A DNA stretch of 64,000 bases from Ectopseudomonas guguanensis. Lineage in GTDB: Bacteria > Pseudomonadota > Gammaproteobacteria > Pseudomonadales > Pseudomonadaceae. Location of the stretch: the NCBI RefSeq assembly GCF_900104265.1, contig NZ_FNJJ01000010.1:1-64000 (forward strand). Reading direction: 5' to 3'. The notes below the pieces were generated by a model. That model worked only from the letters and a program-made list of their open reading frames with translations. It was not told where the DNA came from and made no database searches. The translations under genes and the position numbers were made by a program. Shown piece after piece: positions 9,827 to 18,474 of this stretch. Each line of letters starts with the position of its first letter. The first letter of the stretch is position 1.

Positions 9827-10136
9827 CTTGGTTACCTCTTTTGTTTTTGTTCTGCGACGCCGGCCATTTTTCGGGATGAGCCAACCCGTACAGGTCATCG
9901 AGTGCTCGATGAGGTCCGTATTGCGGTGTTCGGGTATCGATGTGCGGGGGCGGGCAGCGCCCCGGTCTGCTATTGCCCGGCGCTTGCGTTAGCCGCTATC
10001 GGGCGGGCAGTGCGCGTTCCAGGTTGTTAGGGCATGCCTGGCAAAGGTTTCGGTCATCGGTTGTCCGCCTTTTTCGGGCATGACTATGCCCTGCATGCCG
10101 TCAGGCACGCTCGACAACGTCAGCTTGCGGTTGTGT
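9827..10136. promoter_or_regulatory. Intergenic region upstream of the DUF1302 gene, with a palindrome
   Basis: There is no convincing gene in these roughly 310 bases between the DUF1302 start and the tetR stop. A 16-base inverted repeat with 7-bp arms (CATCGAG and CTCGATG around TG) lies at 9896-9911, placed as a promoter-proximal operator would be. A short minus-strand frame ending at 9989 could encode about 30 residues but has no recognisable features and is not called. Confidence 0.4.
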
Positions 10137-10793
10137 TCAGTCCAGGCTGGGCAACGTCGGCAAAGGCTCGGTCGCAAAAGCCCGGGCCTCATCCGGCGGC
10201 ACGCCCAGGGCGCGCAGCACCAGTTCGGCGGTATCGGCGCCGGCATCGCGCCAGGTCTTGTGCCCCTGCAGTACCAGTGAAATCGCGATCAGCACGGACC
10301 CTGCAATCATGCCGATCACCGACATCAGCTGTTCCTGGCGAAAGCTGTAGCGCTGGCTGGCGAGGCCGGCCAGCACGTCGCGTACCGGGGGGCCGTCCCA
10401 GAGTTTTTGCATCGACACATGCGAGGCGGAGTAGCGCACCAGAAAGCTGCCCCAGTGGGGTTCCTCATGGGCGCGGCGAATGTAGAAGCGAATCCCGTTG
10501 GCCAAACGCTGGGCTGGATCCAGATCCGGGGCGGCGCTTTTGCCGACGCGCTCGTTCATCTCTTCAGCCAGCTCGCTGGCCACGGTTTCGAACAGAGAAT
10601 CGATGGACTCGAGGTTCTTGTAGATGGTGTTGCGAGCCAGGCCGGCAGTCTGGGCCAGCTCGCTGATGTTGACGTCGGCAATCTGCTTTTCGGCGAAAAG
10701 CTTGATGGCGGCGGCATGGATGCGTCTCTGAATAGCGCTCACGGTCTGAACCCTGGATTGAGGCGAATGGCTAGAGTGAACATCAGTGCTCAC
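10137..10793 (-). CDS. TetR/AcrR family transcriptional regulator
   Basis: A 218-residue regulator has an N-terminal helix-turn-helix (IHAAAIKLFAEKQIADVNISELAQTAGLARNTIYKN, about residues 24-59) followed by a helical ligand-binding domain. The longest start is a GTG at 10793. A second in-frame GTG at 10742 has a better ribosome binding site (AGGG eight bases away) and would give 201 residues. With the shorter start, the 18-bp palindrome at 10776-10793 becomes promoter DNA rather than coding sequence, which would make autoregulation simple. The gene stands between the DUF1302 unit and the divergent amidohydrolase operon, so it is the likely regulator of the catabolic cluster. Ligand unknown. 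Confidence 0.88.
   Translation of the reverse strand: MSTDVHSSHSPQSRVQTVSAIQRRIHAAAIKLFAEKQIADVNISELAQTAGLARNTIYKNLESIDSLFETVASELAEEMNERVGKSAAPDLDPAQRLANGIRFYIRRAHEEPHWGSFLVRYSASHVSMQKLWDGPPVRDVLAGLASQRYSFRQEQLMSVIGMIAGSVLIAISLVLQGHKTWRDAGADTAELVLRALGVPPDEARAFATEPLPTLPSLD
10776..10793. promoter_or_regulatory. 18-bp operator-like repeat at the tetR start
   Basis: The sequence GTGAACATCAGTGCTCAC is an imperfect palindrome with 7-bp arms and a 4-bp spacer. Its arms resemble those of the sites at 6446-6463 and 10951-10968. The position fits autorepression by the TetR-type protein if translation starts at 10742. Confidence 0.5.
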
Positions 10794-10804
10794 TGGAAAT
10801 CAAC

Positions 10805-10836
10805 ATGGTTCATTGATTAAATTTTCGCTGAACCAT
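10805..10836. promoter_or_regulatory. Inverted repeat in the divergent tetR/amidohydrolase region
   Basis: Perfect 8-bp arms, ATGGTTCA and TGAACCAT, are separated by 16 AT-rich bases. They lie in the 264-base intergenic region that must contain the divergent promoters of the regulator and the amidohydrolase operon. This could be a second regulator site or simply a promoter-spanning operator. Confidence 0.4.
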
Positions 10837-10950
10837 CCATGCCCTCTAGCGGGCCGCTCTGAACCGGGGTTCTTGCCATTTATCAGACGCTCTTGGCGTC
10901 ACCACGTCGGCGTTCTCGGCTAGAAAGCGCGGAATCTATCCTTGATATTT

Positions 10951-10968
10951 GTGAACAATGCTGTTCAT
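10951..10968. promoter_or_regulatory. 18-bp operator-like repeat upstream of the amidohydrolase operon
   Basis: The site GTGAACAATGCTGTTCAT has 7-bp arms with one end mismatch and a 4-bp spacer, the same geometry as 6446-6463 and 10776-10793. It lies about 90 bases before the first amidohydrolase gene. Confidence 0.55.
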
Positions 10969-11057
10969 CATAGGGCTGTTGTGTATTTTCTAGGTCTTCA
11001 CGCTGCGGCCGCCGGCCAGTCGTGTCATTCAACGTCGCCATCGAGGTGAGAACGCTC

Positions 11058-12128
11058 ATGTCCATCCAGCAAGGGCGCATAGACGTCCATCACCACGTCA
11101 TCCCGCCTGCCTTCGTCGAGACCATGCACGGCAAGGGCATCCACAAGGTCGCGGGGGCGCCGCTGCCAACCTGGAATGCGGAAAAATCCATCGCCGTTAT
11201 GGACGACAACGGCATCCAGACGGCGATCACCTCGCTTTCGGCGCCGGGGGTGCATTTTGGCGACGGTGTTGCCCAGGCGGTGGAGCTTGCGCGTCGTTGC
11301 AACGAATTCTCCGCGGAAATGGGCGCCCGGTATCCGGGGCGCTTCGGCTCCTTCGCCGTACTGCCGATGCCCTTCACCGAGGCGGCTTGCGCTGAAGCCA
11401 TCCATGCGCTGGATGTCCTCAAGGCCGATGGCGTGGTGTTGCTGGGCAGTACCGACGGCTATTTTCTCGGCAATGCCAGATTCGATGAGCTGATGAGCGA
11501 ACTGGATCGCCGTCAGGCCACCGTTTTCGTCCATCCCAACCTGCATGCCAGCAGCGAAAACATCGGCCTGAACATGCCGGGTTTTCTCATCGAGTTCCTC
11601 TGCGATACCACCCGCGCGGCGGTCAACCTGATCCTCAGCGGCACATTGGAGCAATATCCCAACATTCGCTGGATTCTGGCGCATGCCGGCGGTTTTCTGC
11701 CCTTCGTCGCCGGTCGCGTGGCTGGTGCCGAGATTCCAGGGCTAAACGCCAAGGCGCCGAAGGGGGTGATGCACTACATCCGCCGTTTCTACTTCGATAC
11801 GGCGCTTTCGCCCTCGCGTTACTCCATGGCGGCGCTTCGCGAGCTGGTCGAGCCGACGCACATTCTTTTCGGCAGCGACTTCCCCTTTGCCCCTGCGCCC
11901 ATCACCGCGCTGCAGTGCCGCACGCTGGACGCGTCGGATCTATTCGCCGAGCCGACCCAGTACGGGATTGCCCGTGGGCATGCACTCGAGCTCTTCCCCC
12001 ATTACCGCCTGCCGGACGAGCGTGTGACGGCGCTGCCGGTCTTCGAGAACGAATCGCTGTCCAGCCGGGTGCGGCGAGCCATGACCGGCCCCATGGCCTC
12101 CCTGGGCGAAAGTATGCGCAATCGCTGA
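11058..12128 (+). CDS. Amidohydrolase_2 family hydrolase/decarboxylase (cytoplasmic)
   Basis: A 356-residue metal-dependent TIM-barrel protein has the HxH motif at His11/His13 (RIDVHHHVIPP), a His in TVFVHPNLH, a His in ILAHAGGFLP and an Asp in LFGSDFPFAP. This is the layout of the ACMSD/gamma-resorcylate decarboxylase branch, whose members decarboxylate aromatic or muconate-type acids or act as hydrolases. In this context it may remove a carboxyl group or hydrolyse an intermediate of the aromatic pathway; the reaction is not assignable from sequence. The ATG at 11058 has a GAGGTGAG ribosome binding site eight bases upstream. A close paralogue follows. Confidence 0.85.
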   Translation: MSIQQGRIDVHHHVIPPAFVETMHGKGIHKVAGAPLPTWNAEKSIAVMDDNGIQTAITSLSAPGVHFGDGVAQAVELARRCNEFSAEMGARYPGRFGSFAVLPMPFTEAACAEAIHALDVLKADGVVLLGSTDGYFLGNARFDELMSELDRRQATVFVHPNLHASSENIGLNMPGFLIEFLCDTTRAAVNLILSGTLEQYPNIRWILAHAGGFLPFVAGRVAGAEIPGLNAKAPKGVMHYIRRFYFDTALSPSRYSMAALRELVEPTHILFGSDFPFAPAPITALQCRTLDASDLFAEPTQYGIARGHALELFPHYRLPDERVTALPVFENESLSSRVRRAMTGPMASLGESMRNR

Positions 12129-12181
12129 GCCGGTTGCTGCAGGGCAGTGCATTCAAGACATTCCAAGAATATGAGGTGCTC

Positions 12182-13384
12182 ATGAATCGTCGTAAGTTCG
12201 TGGTGGGGGCAGGGGCGCTGATTGGTGCCGGAGTACTCGCTTCAGGTATGCGTTCCGAATCGGACAGCGCACCGAGCGGCTGGGCCGAGCGCGGCGAAGA
12301 CAGCTTGGCGTCCGCGGGGGCAGGTGCGGCGGCAGGTAAGATCGACGTGCATCGCCATATCGTCACGCCGGCGATGCAGACGTTGTTGGGGCGACGCAAT
12401 CTCGACACCCTCGCAGGCGTTGCACTACCGGGGTGGTCGCCCGAGGCCTTCATGGCGTCGTTGCAGGCCGACGCGGTGCACACCGCGATCACCTCGGCCG
12501 TACTACCTGGCATTCACTGCGATGTCGGAGAGCTGGCGCAGTTTTCGCGCAGCAGCAACGAGTACAGCCGCTCGCTCGCCGACCGCTATCCGGGGCGCAT
12601 CGGCTTCTTCGCCCACCTGCCGCTGCCTTACACCGAGCAGGCTTGTGCCGAGGCCGTTTATGCGCTCGACACCCTGGCGGCCGATGGCGTGGTGCTGATG
12701 GCCAGCAACGCGGGCAAGTTTCTCGGCGACCCGGAGTTCGACGAGCTCATGCATGAGCTCAATTCGCGCAGTGCCGTGGTGTTCGTGCACCCCAATATCC
12801 CGCCGTCGACCGATCAACTGGGACTGAACACACCGCTCAGTGTGCTGGAGTACCCCTGCGACCTCACCCGTGCAGGCCTCAACCTGATCCTTTCCGGCAC
12901 CATGGAGCGTTTCCACAAGATTCGCTGGATCCTGGCCCATGCCGGCGGCTTTCTCCCCTATGTCGCCTGGCGGGTGTCGCTGGCCAATGCCATGCCCGAG
13001 TACGGCGAGACCGCCACCCAGGGCGTGCTCACCTATCTGCGACGCTTCTACTTGGATACGGCGACCTCCGTTTCACGTTCCTCGATGGCCACGCTGCAGG
13101 AACTGGTCGAGCCCTCGCGCCTGTTGTTCGGCAGCGATTCGCCCTTTGCCCCCGAGCAGCAGACCCAACGACAGATGGCCGAGCTGGTGCAGGCGGGATT
13201 CTGGAGGGCAGGGCTGGCACTGCAGGTCCAGCGCAGCAATGCGCTGAGCCTTTTCCCGCGCTACAGGCAGGATGGCGAACGAGTGGCGGTTGCCCCAGTA
13301 TTCGAACAGGAGTCGGTGGTCGGTCAAGCTAAGCGGCAGATACTCACTCCAGTACGTTCGCTGGCGCAGAAGCTGAGAGAGTAA
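12182..13384 (+). CDS. Amidohydrolase_2 paralogue with Tat-like signal
   Basis: This 400-residue protein is a paralogue of the upstream enzyme and keeps all the metal and catalytic motifs: HRH at residues 57-59, VVFVHPN, ILAHAGGFLP and LFGSDSPFAP. It also carries about 50 extra N-terminal residues beginning MNRRKFVVGAGALIGAGVLA. The twin arginine and hydrophobic stretch look like a Tat export signal, so this copy may act in the periplasm while the first acts in the cytoplasm. The gene begins 53 bases after the first and is presumably co-transcribed. The open frame extends upstream of 12182, but only within the preceding gene. Function is inferred only at family level. Confidence 0.82.
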   Translation: MNRRKFVVGAGALIGAGVLASGMRSESDSAPSGWAERGEDSLASAGAGAAAGKIDVHRHIVTPAMQTLLGRRNLDTLAGVALPGWSPEAFMASLQADAVHTAITSAVLPGIHCDVGELAQFSRSSNEYSRSLADRYPGRIGFFAHLPLPYTEQACAEAVYALDTLAADGVVLMASNAGKFLGDPEFDELMHELNSRSAVVFVHPNIPPSTDQLGLNTPLSVLEYPCDLTRAGLNLILSGTMERFHKIRWILAHAGGFLPYVAWRVSLANAMPEYGETATQGVLTYLRRFYLDTATSVSRSSMATLQELVEPSRLLFGSDSPFAPEQQTQRQMAELVQAGFWRAGLALQVQRSNALSLFPRYRQDGERVAVAPVFEQESVVGQAKRQILTPVRSLAQKLRE

Positions 13385-13429
13385 TCGCTAAGGTCCTTCC
13401 TGCGATGCTCTCAAGGAGAGGATGGGATA

Positions 13430-14326
13430 ATGGAACTTCGCCACCTTCGCTGTTTTCTAGCCGTTGCAGAGGAACTGCACTTTGCCCGTGCTGCTGAGCG
13501 GTTGCATATCGAGCAATCACCTCTGTCGCGTGCAATCAAGGAGCTGGAGGAGGAGCTGGGGGTCCAGCTTTTCTTGAGAACCACGCGAAGCACCAAGCTC
13601 ACGCATGCCGGACGGCTGCTCCTAGAGCATGTGCCGCGTGTCTTCATTGCACTGCAACAGGCGCGCGACAGCGTAAAGGCCGCTGCCAATGGTTTTCGAG
13701 GCCAGTTGCGGATGGCGCTTTCTGACGGGATATCCCCATCACGCTTTTCCTCTTTCCTGGCGCTCTGTCGGGAGGAGGAGCCGGAAGTCGAGATTCGCCT
13801 ATCTGAAGTGCCATTGGCCCAACAGATCAAGGGGTTGCTCGAAGATCTGTACGACGCAGGTTTTGCTCAGTCGGACGAGGTCGGCGATGGCATCGTCGCC
13901 ACTCCGGTCTGGAGCGAGCCACTGATGGTGGCGGTGCCTGTTCGACATCCCATTCTGTCGTACAAGCGAGTCCCGGTGGAAGAGCTGCTGCGCTACCCCC
14001 TGGTGCTCTGCGATCCACAGGTTTGCGAGGGGCACGCGCGGCAAGTCGAACGCTTTCTGCGCCAAAGCGGATCGGAGCCTCTGGTCGCGGAGCAAGTGGC
14101 CTCTTGCGACCTCATGATGGCACTGGTGGCTGCGGGTTTTGCGTTGGGTTTGGTGGGTGAGTCGAACATCGCAACCTGCAGGGAGCCTGGAGTGATAGGT
14201 CGTCCACTGGCAGGGGTATGCCCGCTGCTGACCACTTACCTGTTGCACTCGACACGTGAGCCACCGGTGGCGTTGAGCCGCATCATAGAGCGGGTACAGA
14301 CCATCGAATCCGTTGAAGCGACCTAG
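13430..14326 (+). CDS. LysR-type regulator at the start of the transfer module (TraR-like)
   Basis: A 298-residue LysR family protein has the N-terminal winged helix MELRHLRCFLAVAEELHFAR and AAERLHIEQSPLSRAIKELE, then a periplasmic-binding-like effector domain. Tn4371-family elements have a LysR-type gene, called traR there, just before traG, and the same order is seen here. That context favours a transfer regulator over a catabolic one, although it also directly follows the amidohydrolases. The start has an AAGGAGAGGATGGGATA leader. Confidence 0.85.
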   Translation: MELRHLRCFLAVAEELHFARAAERLHIEQSPLSRAIKELEEELGVQLFLRTTRSTKLTHAGRLLLEHVPRVFIALQQARDSVKAAANGFRGQLRMALSDGISPSRFSSFLALCREEEPEVEIRLSEVPLAQQIKGLLEDLYDAGFAQSDEVGDGIVATPVWSEPLMVAVPVRHPILSYKRVPVEELLRYPLVLCDPQVCEGHARQVERFLRQSGSEPLVAEQVASCDLMMALVAAGFALGLVGESNIATCREPGVIGRPLAGVCPLLTTYLLHSTREPPVALSRIIERVQTIESVEAT

Positions 14327-14365
14327 CGCGAACAATCCGCCACAGAGCAATGGAGGAGTTGAGCC

Positions 14366-14629
14366 ATGCAGAAAACTTTCCTGATTCTCTTTGTTCTGGC
14401 CCTGACTGCCTGTGGTGAACCCGGCACGCAGGTACCATCAAGGATACCCTCGGTAGATGAGCTGGCAGCCGATCCTGATGCGCTGAAAAAGCTGCGCCAG
14501 CAGTGCAAGATGGGGCGAGACGAGCTGGGTGACCAGTTGTGCAATCGCGTTGCCGAAGCCACGCGCAAGCGATTTTATGGTGACGGGACGGTGCCCTATA
14601 CGCCCTCGGATGAGCCGCCAAGGTTCTAA
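14366..14629 (+). CDS. EexN-like small lipoprotein
   Basis: The 87-residue product has a lipoprotein signal (MQKTFLILFVLALTACGEPG) with the lipidated cysteine at residue 17. The mature part contains DPDALKKLRQQCKMGRDELGDQLCNRVAEATRKRF, resembling the cysteine-containing helical region of EexN entry-exclusion lipoproteins. Such proteins sit in the inner membrane of cells carrying an IncP-like element and reduce entry of a second copy. The location between the LysR gene and traG supports this. The gene is short, so the family call is moderate. Confidence 0.65.
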   Translation: MQKTFLILFVLALTACGEPGTQVPSRIPSVDELAADPDALKKLRQQCKMGRDELGDQLCNRVAEATRKRFYGDGTVPYTPSDEPPRF

Positions 14630-14993
14630 CCGGTATGAAAAAGCCCCGCCGGATGGCGGAGCGTATTCATAGAGGCCCCGAGGGGGCAGCGGCCCCTTGT
14701 CGCAGAGACGGTCTCAGGGAAGACCGTGCCCAAACCTTAGCCCAGCGTTCGACAAGATCAAGCCCAAGGCTCAGGTCGCACGAAGGGAAGTGAAAGCGTT
14801 CAGCCGTCTGTTTCCGCAGTTCGCAATACGCTAGGAGTTGCGGTGGTACTCCTTATTTCGCCCTCGCATGAATTGATGCGCTCCAGTCCAGTTTTGTCCC
14901 GATAAAGGTCTTTGACCGGCACTGCCTCGGCACCGAATCTCGACCATGCAGCCAGCTTTACGGGCTGTATTCACGGGGACTCGGAGCAGGGAA
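14630..14993. promoter_or_regulatory. Noncoding region upstream of traG with an inverted repeat
   Basis: No gene is supported in this stretch. It holds a 21-base inverted repeat at 14833-14853 with arms AGGAGT and ACTCCT, which could be an operator for the transfer operon. A GC hairpin at 14643-14662 is flanked by A5 on its left, so it would terminate minus-strand but not plus-strand transcription. Confidence 0.35.
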
Positions 14994-16991
14994 ATGCAAG
15001 GGACGAATGTGCTGTTCGGACAGGTCGCCGCCGTGTTCGGCATCGTGATCACCGGCGTGTGGGGTGCCACGCAATGGACAGCCGCCACCCTGGGCTACCA
15101 GGTACGCCTGGGCACGCCCTGGTTCGAGTGTTTCGGGACGCCGGTCTATCACCCGTGGCGGCTGTTTGAATGGTGGTTCTTCTTCGGTGCCTATGCGCCG
15201 CAGGTTTTCGACATTGGTGGTGTCATCGCCGGTGCCAGCGGCATGGTGGCCGTGGGCGTCGCCATCGCCATGTCGGTCTGGCGCGCGCGTCAGTCACGCC
15301 AGGTCACGACCTATGGCTCGGCGCGCTGGGCGGAGTCCGAAGACATCCGCAAGGCGGGGCTGGATCGTCCGGCTGGTGTCTTCCTTGGACAATATGACGA
15401 TCGATACCTGCGTCACGATGGGCCGGAACATGTCCTGGCCTTCGCACCGACGCGATCAGGCAAGGGCGTGGGGCTGGTGGTTCCTACGCTGCTGAGTTGG
15501 CCAGCGTCTGCCGTCATCCACGACATCAAGGGCGAGAACTGGAACCTCACCGCCGGCTGGCGTTCGCGCTTCTCGCACTGTCTGTTGTTCAACCCCACCG
15601 ATCCACATTCGGCTGCCTACAACCCTCTGCTGGAAGTGCGCCGGGGTGATCACGAGGTGCGTGATGTGCAGAACATCGCCGACATCCTGGTCGACCCGGA
15701 GGGCGCGTTGGAGCGCCGCAACCACTGGGAGAAGACCTCGCACGCGTTGCTGGTCGGCGCCATCCTGCACGTGCTCTATGCCGGCGAGGACAAGACATTG
15801 CGTGGCGTCGCCAACTTCCTTAGCGACCCTGAATGTCCATTCGAGGTGACGCTGCACCGGATGATGACGACCCGGCATCTGGGCGACGGGACGCATCCGG
15901 TGGTGGCATCCGCCGCCCGCGAGGTGCTGAACAAGAGCGAGAACGAACGCTCGGGAGTGCTGAGCACCGCCATGTCGTTTCTTGGGCTGTACCGCGATCC
16001 CACGGTGGCGCAGGTGACCTCGCACTGCGACTGGCGCATCGCCGACCTGATAGCCGCCGATCATCCTGTCTCGCTGTACTTGGTGGTGCCGCCTTCGGAC
16101 ATCAGTCGTACCAAACCGCTGATCCGCCTGATCCTCAACCAGGTCGGCCGGCGCCTTACCGAATCACTCGACGGCAGCGATGGCGTGCAACGGCGGCACA
16201 CCTTGCTTCTGATGCTCGACGAGTTCCCCGCACTGGGCCGTCTGGATTTCTTCGAGTCGGCGCTGGCGTTCATGGCTGGCTACGGCTTGCGTGCATTCCT
16301 GATTTCGCAGTCGCTCAACCAGATCGACAAGGCCTACGGGCAGAACCATTCCATCCTGGATAACTGCCATGTGCGGGTGACGTTCGCCACCAATGACGAA
16401 CGCACGGCCAAGCGCATTTCCGAGACGCTGGGCACCGCGACAGAACTGCGCGCGCAGCGCAACTATGCGGGCCATCGGCTCGCCCCCTGGCTGGGGCACC
16501 TGATGGTGTCGCGCCAGGAAACGGCGCGGCCGCTGCTGACCCCGGGGGAAGTCATGCAGTTACCGCCAGACGAGGCGGTGGTGATGGTGTCCAGCGTTGC
16601 ACCGGTCAGGGCCAGGAAGCTGCGCTACTACAGCGATGTCAATTTCAAGCGGCGAGTTCTGCAACCACCGACTCTTGTGCTCGGACGCTACGCCGATGCA
16701 CCGCCTGCGCGTGCGGACGACTGGAGCGGACTGGCTCGGCCACCGGCGCCAGCCCCTTCGGTAATCGGTGAAGGCCATGCGACCTGCTCGCTCGACGATG
16801 GCGGCCCGCGCCGCCAGCCAGAGCTTTCCGAGGCCGTCACCTACAACCCCGAGCAGAAGCCTGCGTGCAACGACCTGGCCCTGCTCGATGACGACGACTC
16901 ATCGCCTGTTCTCCCTCGCCAGTTCGATCCTGCCATGCAGCGTGTTGCCCGGCTGGCTGCCCTCGACCCCGACGACGGAATCCAGCTATGA
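14994..16991 (+). CDS. traG: TraG/VirD4-type conjugation coupling ATPase
   Basis: The 665-residue protein has N-terminal membrane segments (roughly residues 8-30 and 75-95), Walker A APTRSGKG at 151-158 and Walker B LLLMLDEFPALGRLD, the signature of the type IV coupling protein. It links the relaxosome to the secretion channel at the inner membrane. An upstream in-frame ATG at 14946 would add 16 residues, but the ATG at 14994 has an AGGGAA ribosome binding site and begins MQGTNVLFGQ without charged clutter. The stop overlaps the next gene's ATG. Confidence 0.93.
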   Translation: MQGTNVLFGQVAAVFGIVITGVWGATQWTAATLGYQVRLGTPWFECFGTPVYHPWRLFEWWFFFGAYAPQVFDIGGVIAGASGMVAVGVAIAMSVWRARQSRQVTTYGSARWAESEDIRKAGLDRPAGVFLGQYDDRYLRHDGPEHVLAFAPTRSGKGVGLVVPTLLSWPASAVIHDIKGENWNLTAGWRSRFSHCLLFNPTDPHSAAYNPLLEVRRGDHEVRDVQNIADILVDPEGALERRNHWEKTSHALLVGAILHVLYAGEDKTLRGVANFLSDPECPFEVTLHRMMTTRHLGDGTHPVVASAAREVLNKSENERSGVLSTAMSFLGLYRDPTVAQVTSHCDWRIADLIAADHPVSLYLVVPPSDISRTKPLIRLILNQVGRRLTESLDGSDGVQRRHTLLLMLDEFPALGRLDFFESALAFMAGYGLRAFLISQSLNQIDKAYGQNHSILDNCHVRVTFATNDERTAKRISETLGTATELRAQRNYAGHRLAPWLGHLMVSRQETARPLLTPGEVMQLPPDEAVVMVSSVAPVRARKLRYYSDVNFKRRVLQPPTLVLGRYADAPPARADDWSGLARPPAPAPSVIGEGHATCSLDDGGPRRQPELSEAVTYNPEQKPACNDLALLDDDDSSPVLPRQFDPAMQRVARLAALDPDDGIQL

Positions 16992-17449
16992 GCCAGTACC
17001 GCCTCAATCTGTTTATCCAGCCTGAGCATGCCCGCCGCCTGGACGAGTTGGCTGCCAAGAAGGGCGTGTCCAAGTCTTCCATCGTCGCGGCGGCCCTGGC
17101 GTCCTGGTTGTCGCCGGAGGCCGGCGATCAGCGCGAGGCCGCCATCGCCAAGCGGCTGGATCGCCTGTCTCGCCAGTTTGAGCGCTTGGAGCGCGACCAG
17201 ACCATCGAGATCGAGACGCTGGCGTTGTTCGTGCGCTACTTCCTGACGGTCAGCACGCCCGTCCCTGAGGCACACCAGGAGGCCGCCAAGGCCCAGGGCA
17301 AGGCACGCTTCGAGCAGTTCGTGGAGCAACTCGGTCGCCACTTGGTGCGGGGACGCAGCCTGGCGCGAGACGTGATGGAGGAGTTGCACCCTAGCGGCCC
17401 AAGCGCGAATGAGTCGGTACAGGGCGAAGCGCGGGAGCAAGCGTCATGA
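16988..17449 (+). CDS. CopG/ribbon-helix-helix-like protein of the trb operon
   Basis: The 153-residue protein starts with a ribbon-helix-helix-like segment (YRLNLFIQPEHARRLDELAAKKGVSKSSIVAAALASWLSP) followed by a helical, charged C-terminus. Such small CopG-type regulators commonly lie between traG and trbB in Tn4371-like elements. It may autoregulate the transfer operon. It overlaps traG and trbB by four bases on each side. Confidence 0.75.
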   Translation: MSQYRLNLFIQPEHARRLDELAAKKGVSKSSIVAAALASWLSPEAGDQREAAIAKRLDRLSRQFERLERDQTIEIETLALFVRYFLTVSTPVPEAHQEAAKAQGKARFEQFVEQLGRHLVRGRSLARDVMEELHPSGPSANESVQGEAREQAS

Positions 17450-18474
17450 GCGCAGCGCCGCATTCGTTCATTGCCGATACGCTGGATCGGCGTATCCGCA
17501 TGCTGCGCACGGCGATGGGGCCATTGATCGCCGCCGCGCTCGAGGATCCGGATGTGGTCGAGGTCATGCTGAATCCCGACCGCACGCTGTGGGTGGATCG
17601 CCTGTCTTCGGGGCGCGCGCCGCTAGGTGCGGAGCTATCCGAAGCGGACGGAGAGCGCATCATCCGCCTGGTGGCCGCCCACGTCGGTGCGGAAGTGCAT
17701 CGTGGCCAACCGTTGCTGACTGCTGAGCTGCCGGAAACCGGAGAGCGCTTCGAAGGCGTGCTGCCACCGGCGGCGCCGGGGCCGGCCTTCGCCCTGCGCA
17801 AGCGGGCCGTGGGCGTCATACCGCTGGAGCGCTACGTGACGGACGGGATGATGAGCGCCACCCAAGCCGCCTTCCTGCGTAGCGCGGTGCGCGAGCGGCA
17901 GAACATCCTGATCGCCGGCGGTACCAGTACCGGCAAGACCACTCTGGCCAATGCGCTGCTCGCCGAGATCGCCGCCACCGGCGACCGTGTGCTGGTGCTC
18001 GAAGACACCATCGAGCTGCAATGCGCCGCGCGCGACCACGTGCCGCTGCGTACGCGCGCGGGCGTGGTGTCCATGCGCGAATTGGTGCGCGCCACCATGC
18101 GGCTGCGTCCCGACCGCGTGGTGGTTGGCGAGGTGCGCGGCGGTGAGGCGCTGGACCTCGTCAAGGTATGGGGCACTGGCCACCCAGGCGGTATCGCCAC
18201 CATTCATGCCGGATCCGCCCAGGGCGCTCTGCTGCGCCTGGAACAGCTGGTGCTCGAGATCGCCCTGAATCCGCCGCGCGGGTTGATCGCTGAGGCGGTC
18301 AACGTCGTGATCTTCATCGCTGGTCGCGGGCGCTTGCGCCGTATCGAGAGCATCGCTCGTGTGACCGGTTTCGACGATGCCGGTTACCACCTGTCGGATG
18401 TGCTGGGAGGCTCGCTGGGTGACCAGCTCACGCCTTTTTTTCTGTCCCCGACCGAACCTGGAGAACTGCCATGA
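17446..18474 (+). CDS. trbB: TrbB, VirB11-type hexameric ATPase
   Basis: This 342-residue traffic ATPase has Walker A GGTSTGKT at about residues 158-165, the Asp box VLVLEDTIELQ and the VGEVRGGEALDLVKVWGTGHPGG Walker B/His box region. It is the inner-membrane-associated ATPase that energises pilus assembly or substrate transfer in the Trb mating-pair system. Length and position match the IncP family. Confidence 0.94.
   Translation: MSAAPHSFIADTLDRRIRMLRTAMGPLIAAALEDPDVVEVMLNPDRTLWVDRLSSGRAPLGAELSEADGERIIRLVAAHVGAEVHRGQPLLTAELPETGERFEGVLPPAAPGPAFALRKRAVGVIPLERYVTDGMMSATQAAFLRSAVRERQNILIAGGTSTGKTTLANALLAEIAATGDRVLVLEDTIELQCAARDHVPLRTRAGVVSMRELVRATMRLRPDRVVVGEVRGGEALDLVKVWGTGHPGGIATIHAGSAQGALLRLEQLVLEIALNPPRGLIAEAVNVVIFIAGRGRLRRIESIARVTGFDDAGYHLSDVLGGSLGDQLTPFFLSPTEPGELP

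Noticed and set aside
8156..10030. 624-codon plus-strand open frame opposite the DUF1302 gene
   Set aside because: The minus-strand DUF1302 gene has a signal peptide, known motifs and a ribosome binding site. The plus frame has none and spans an intergenic region.
14638..14662. Hairpin with A5 before it, between the EexN-like gene and traG
   Set aside because: The T tract is on the minus strand, so it would terminate leftward transcription. No minus-strand gene ends there, so I did not call a terminator for the plus-strand genes.
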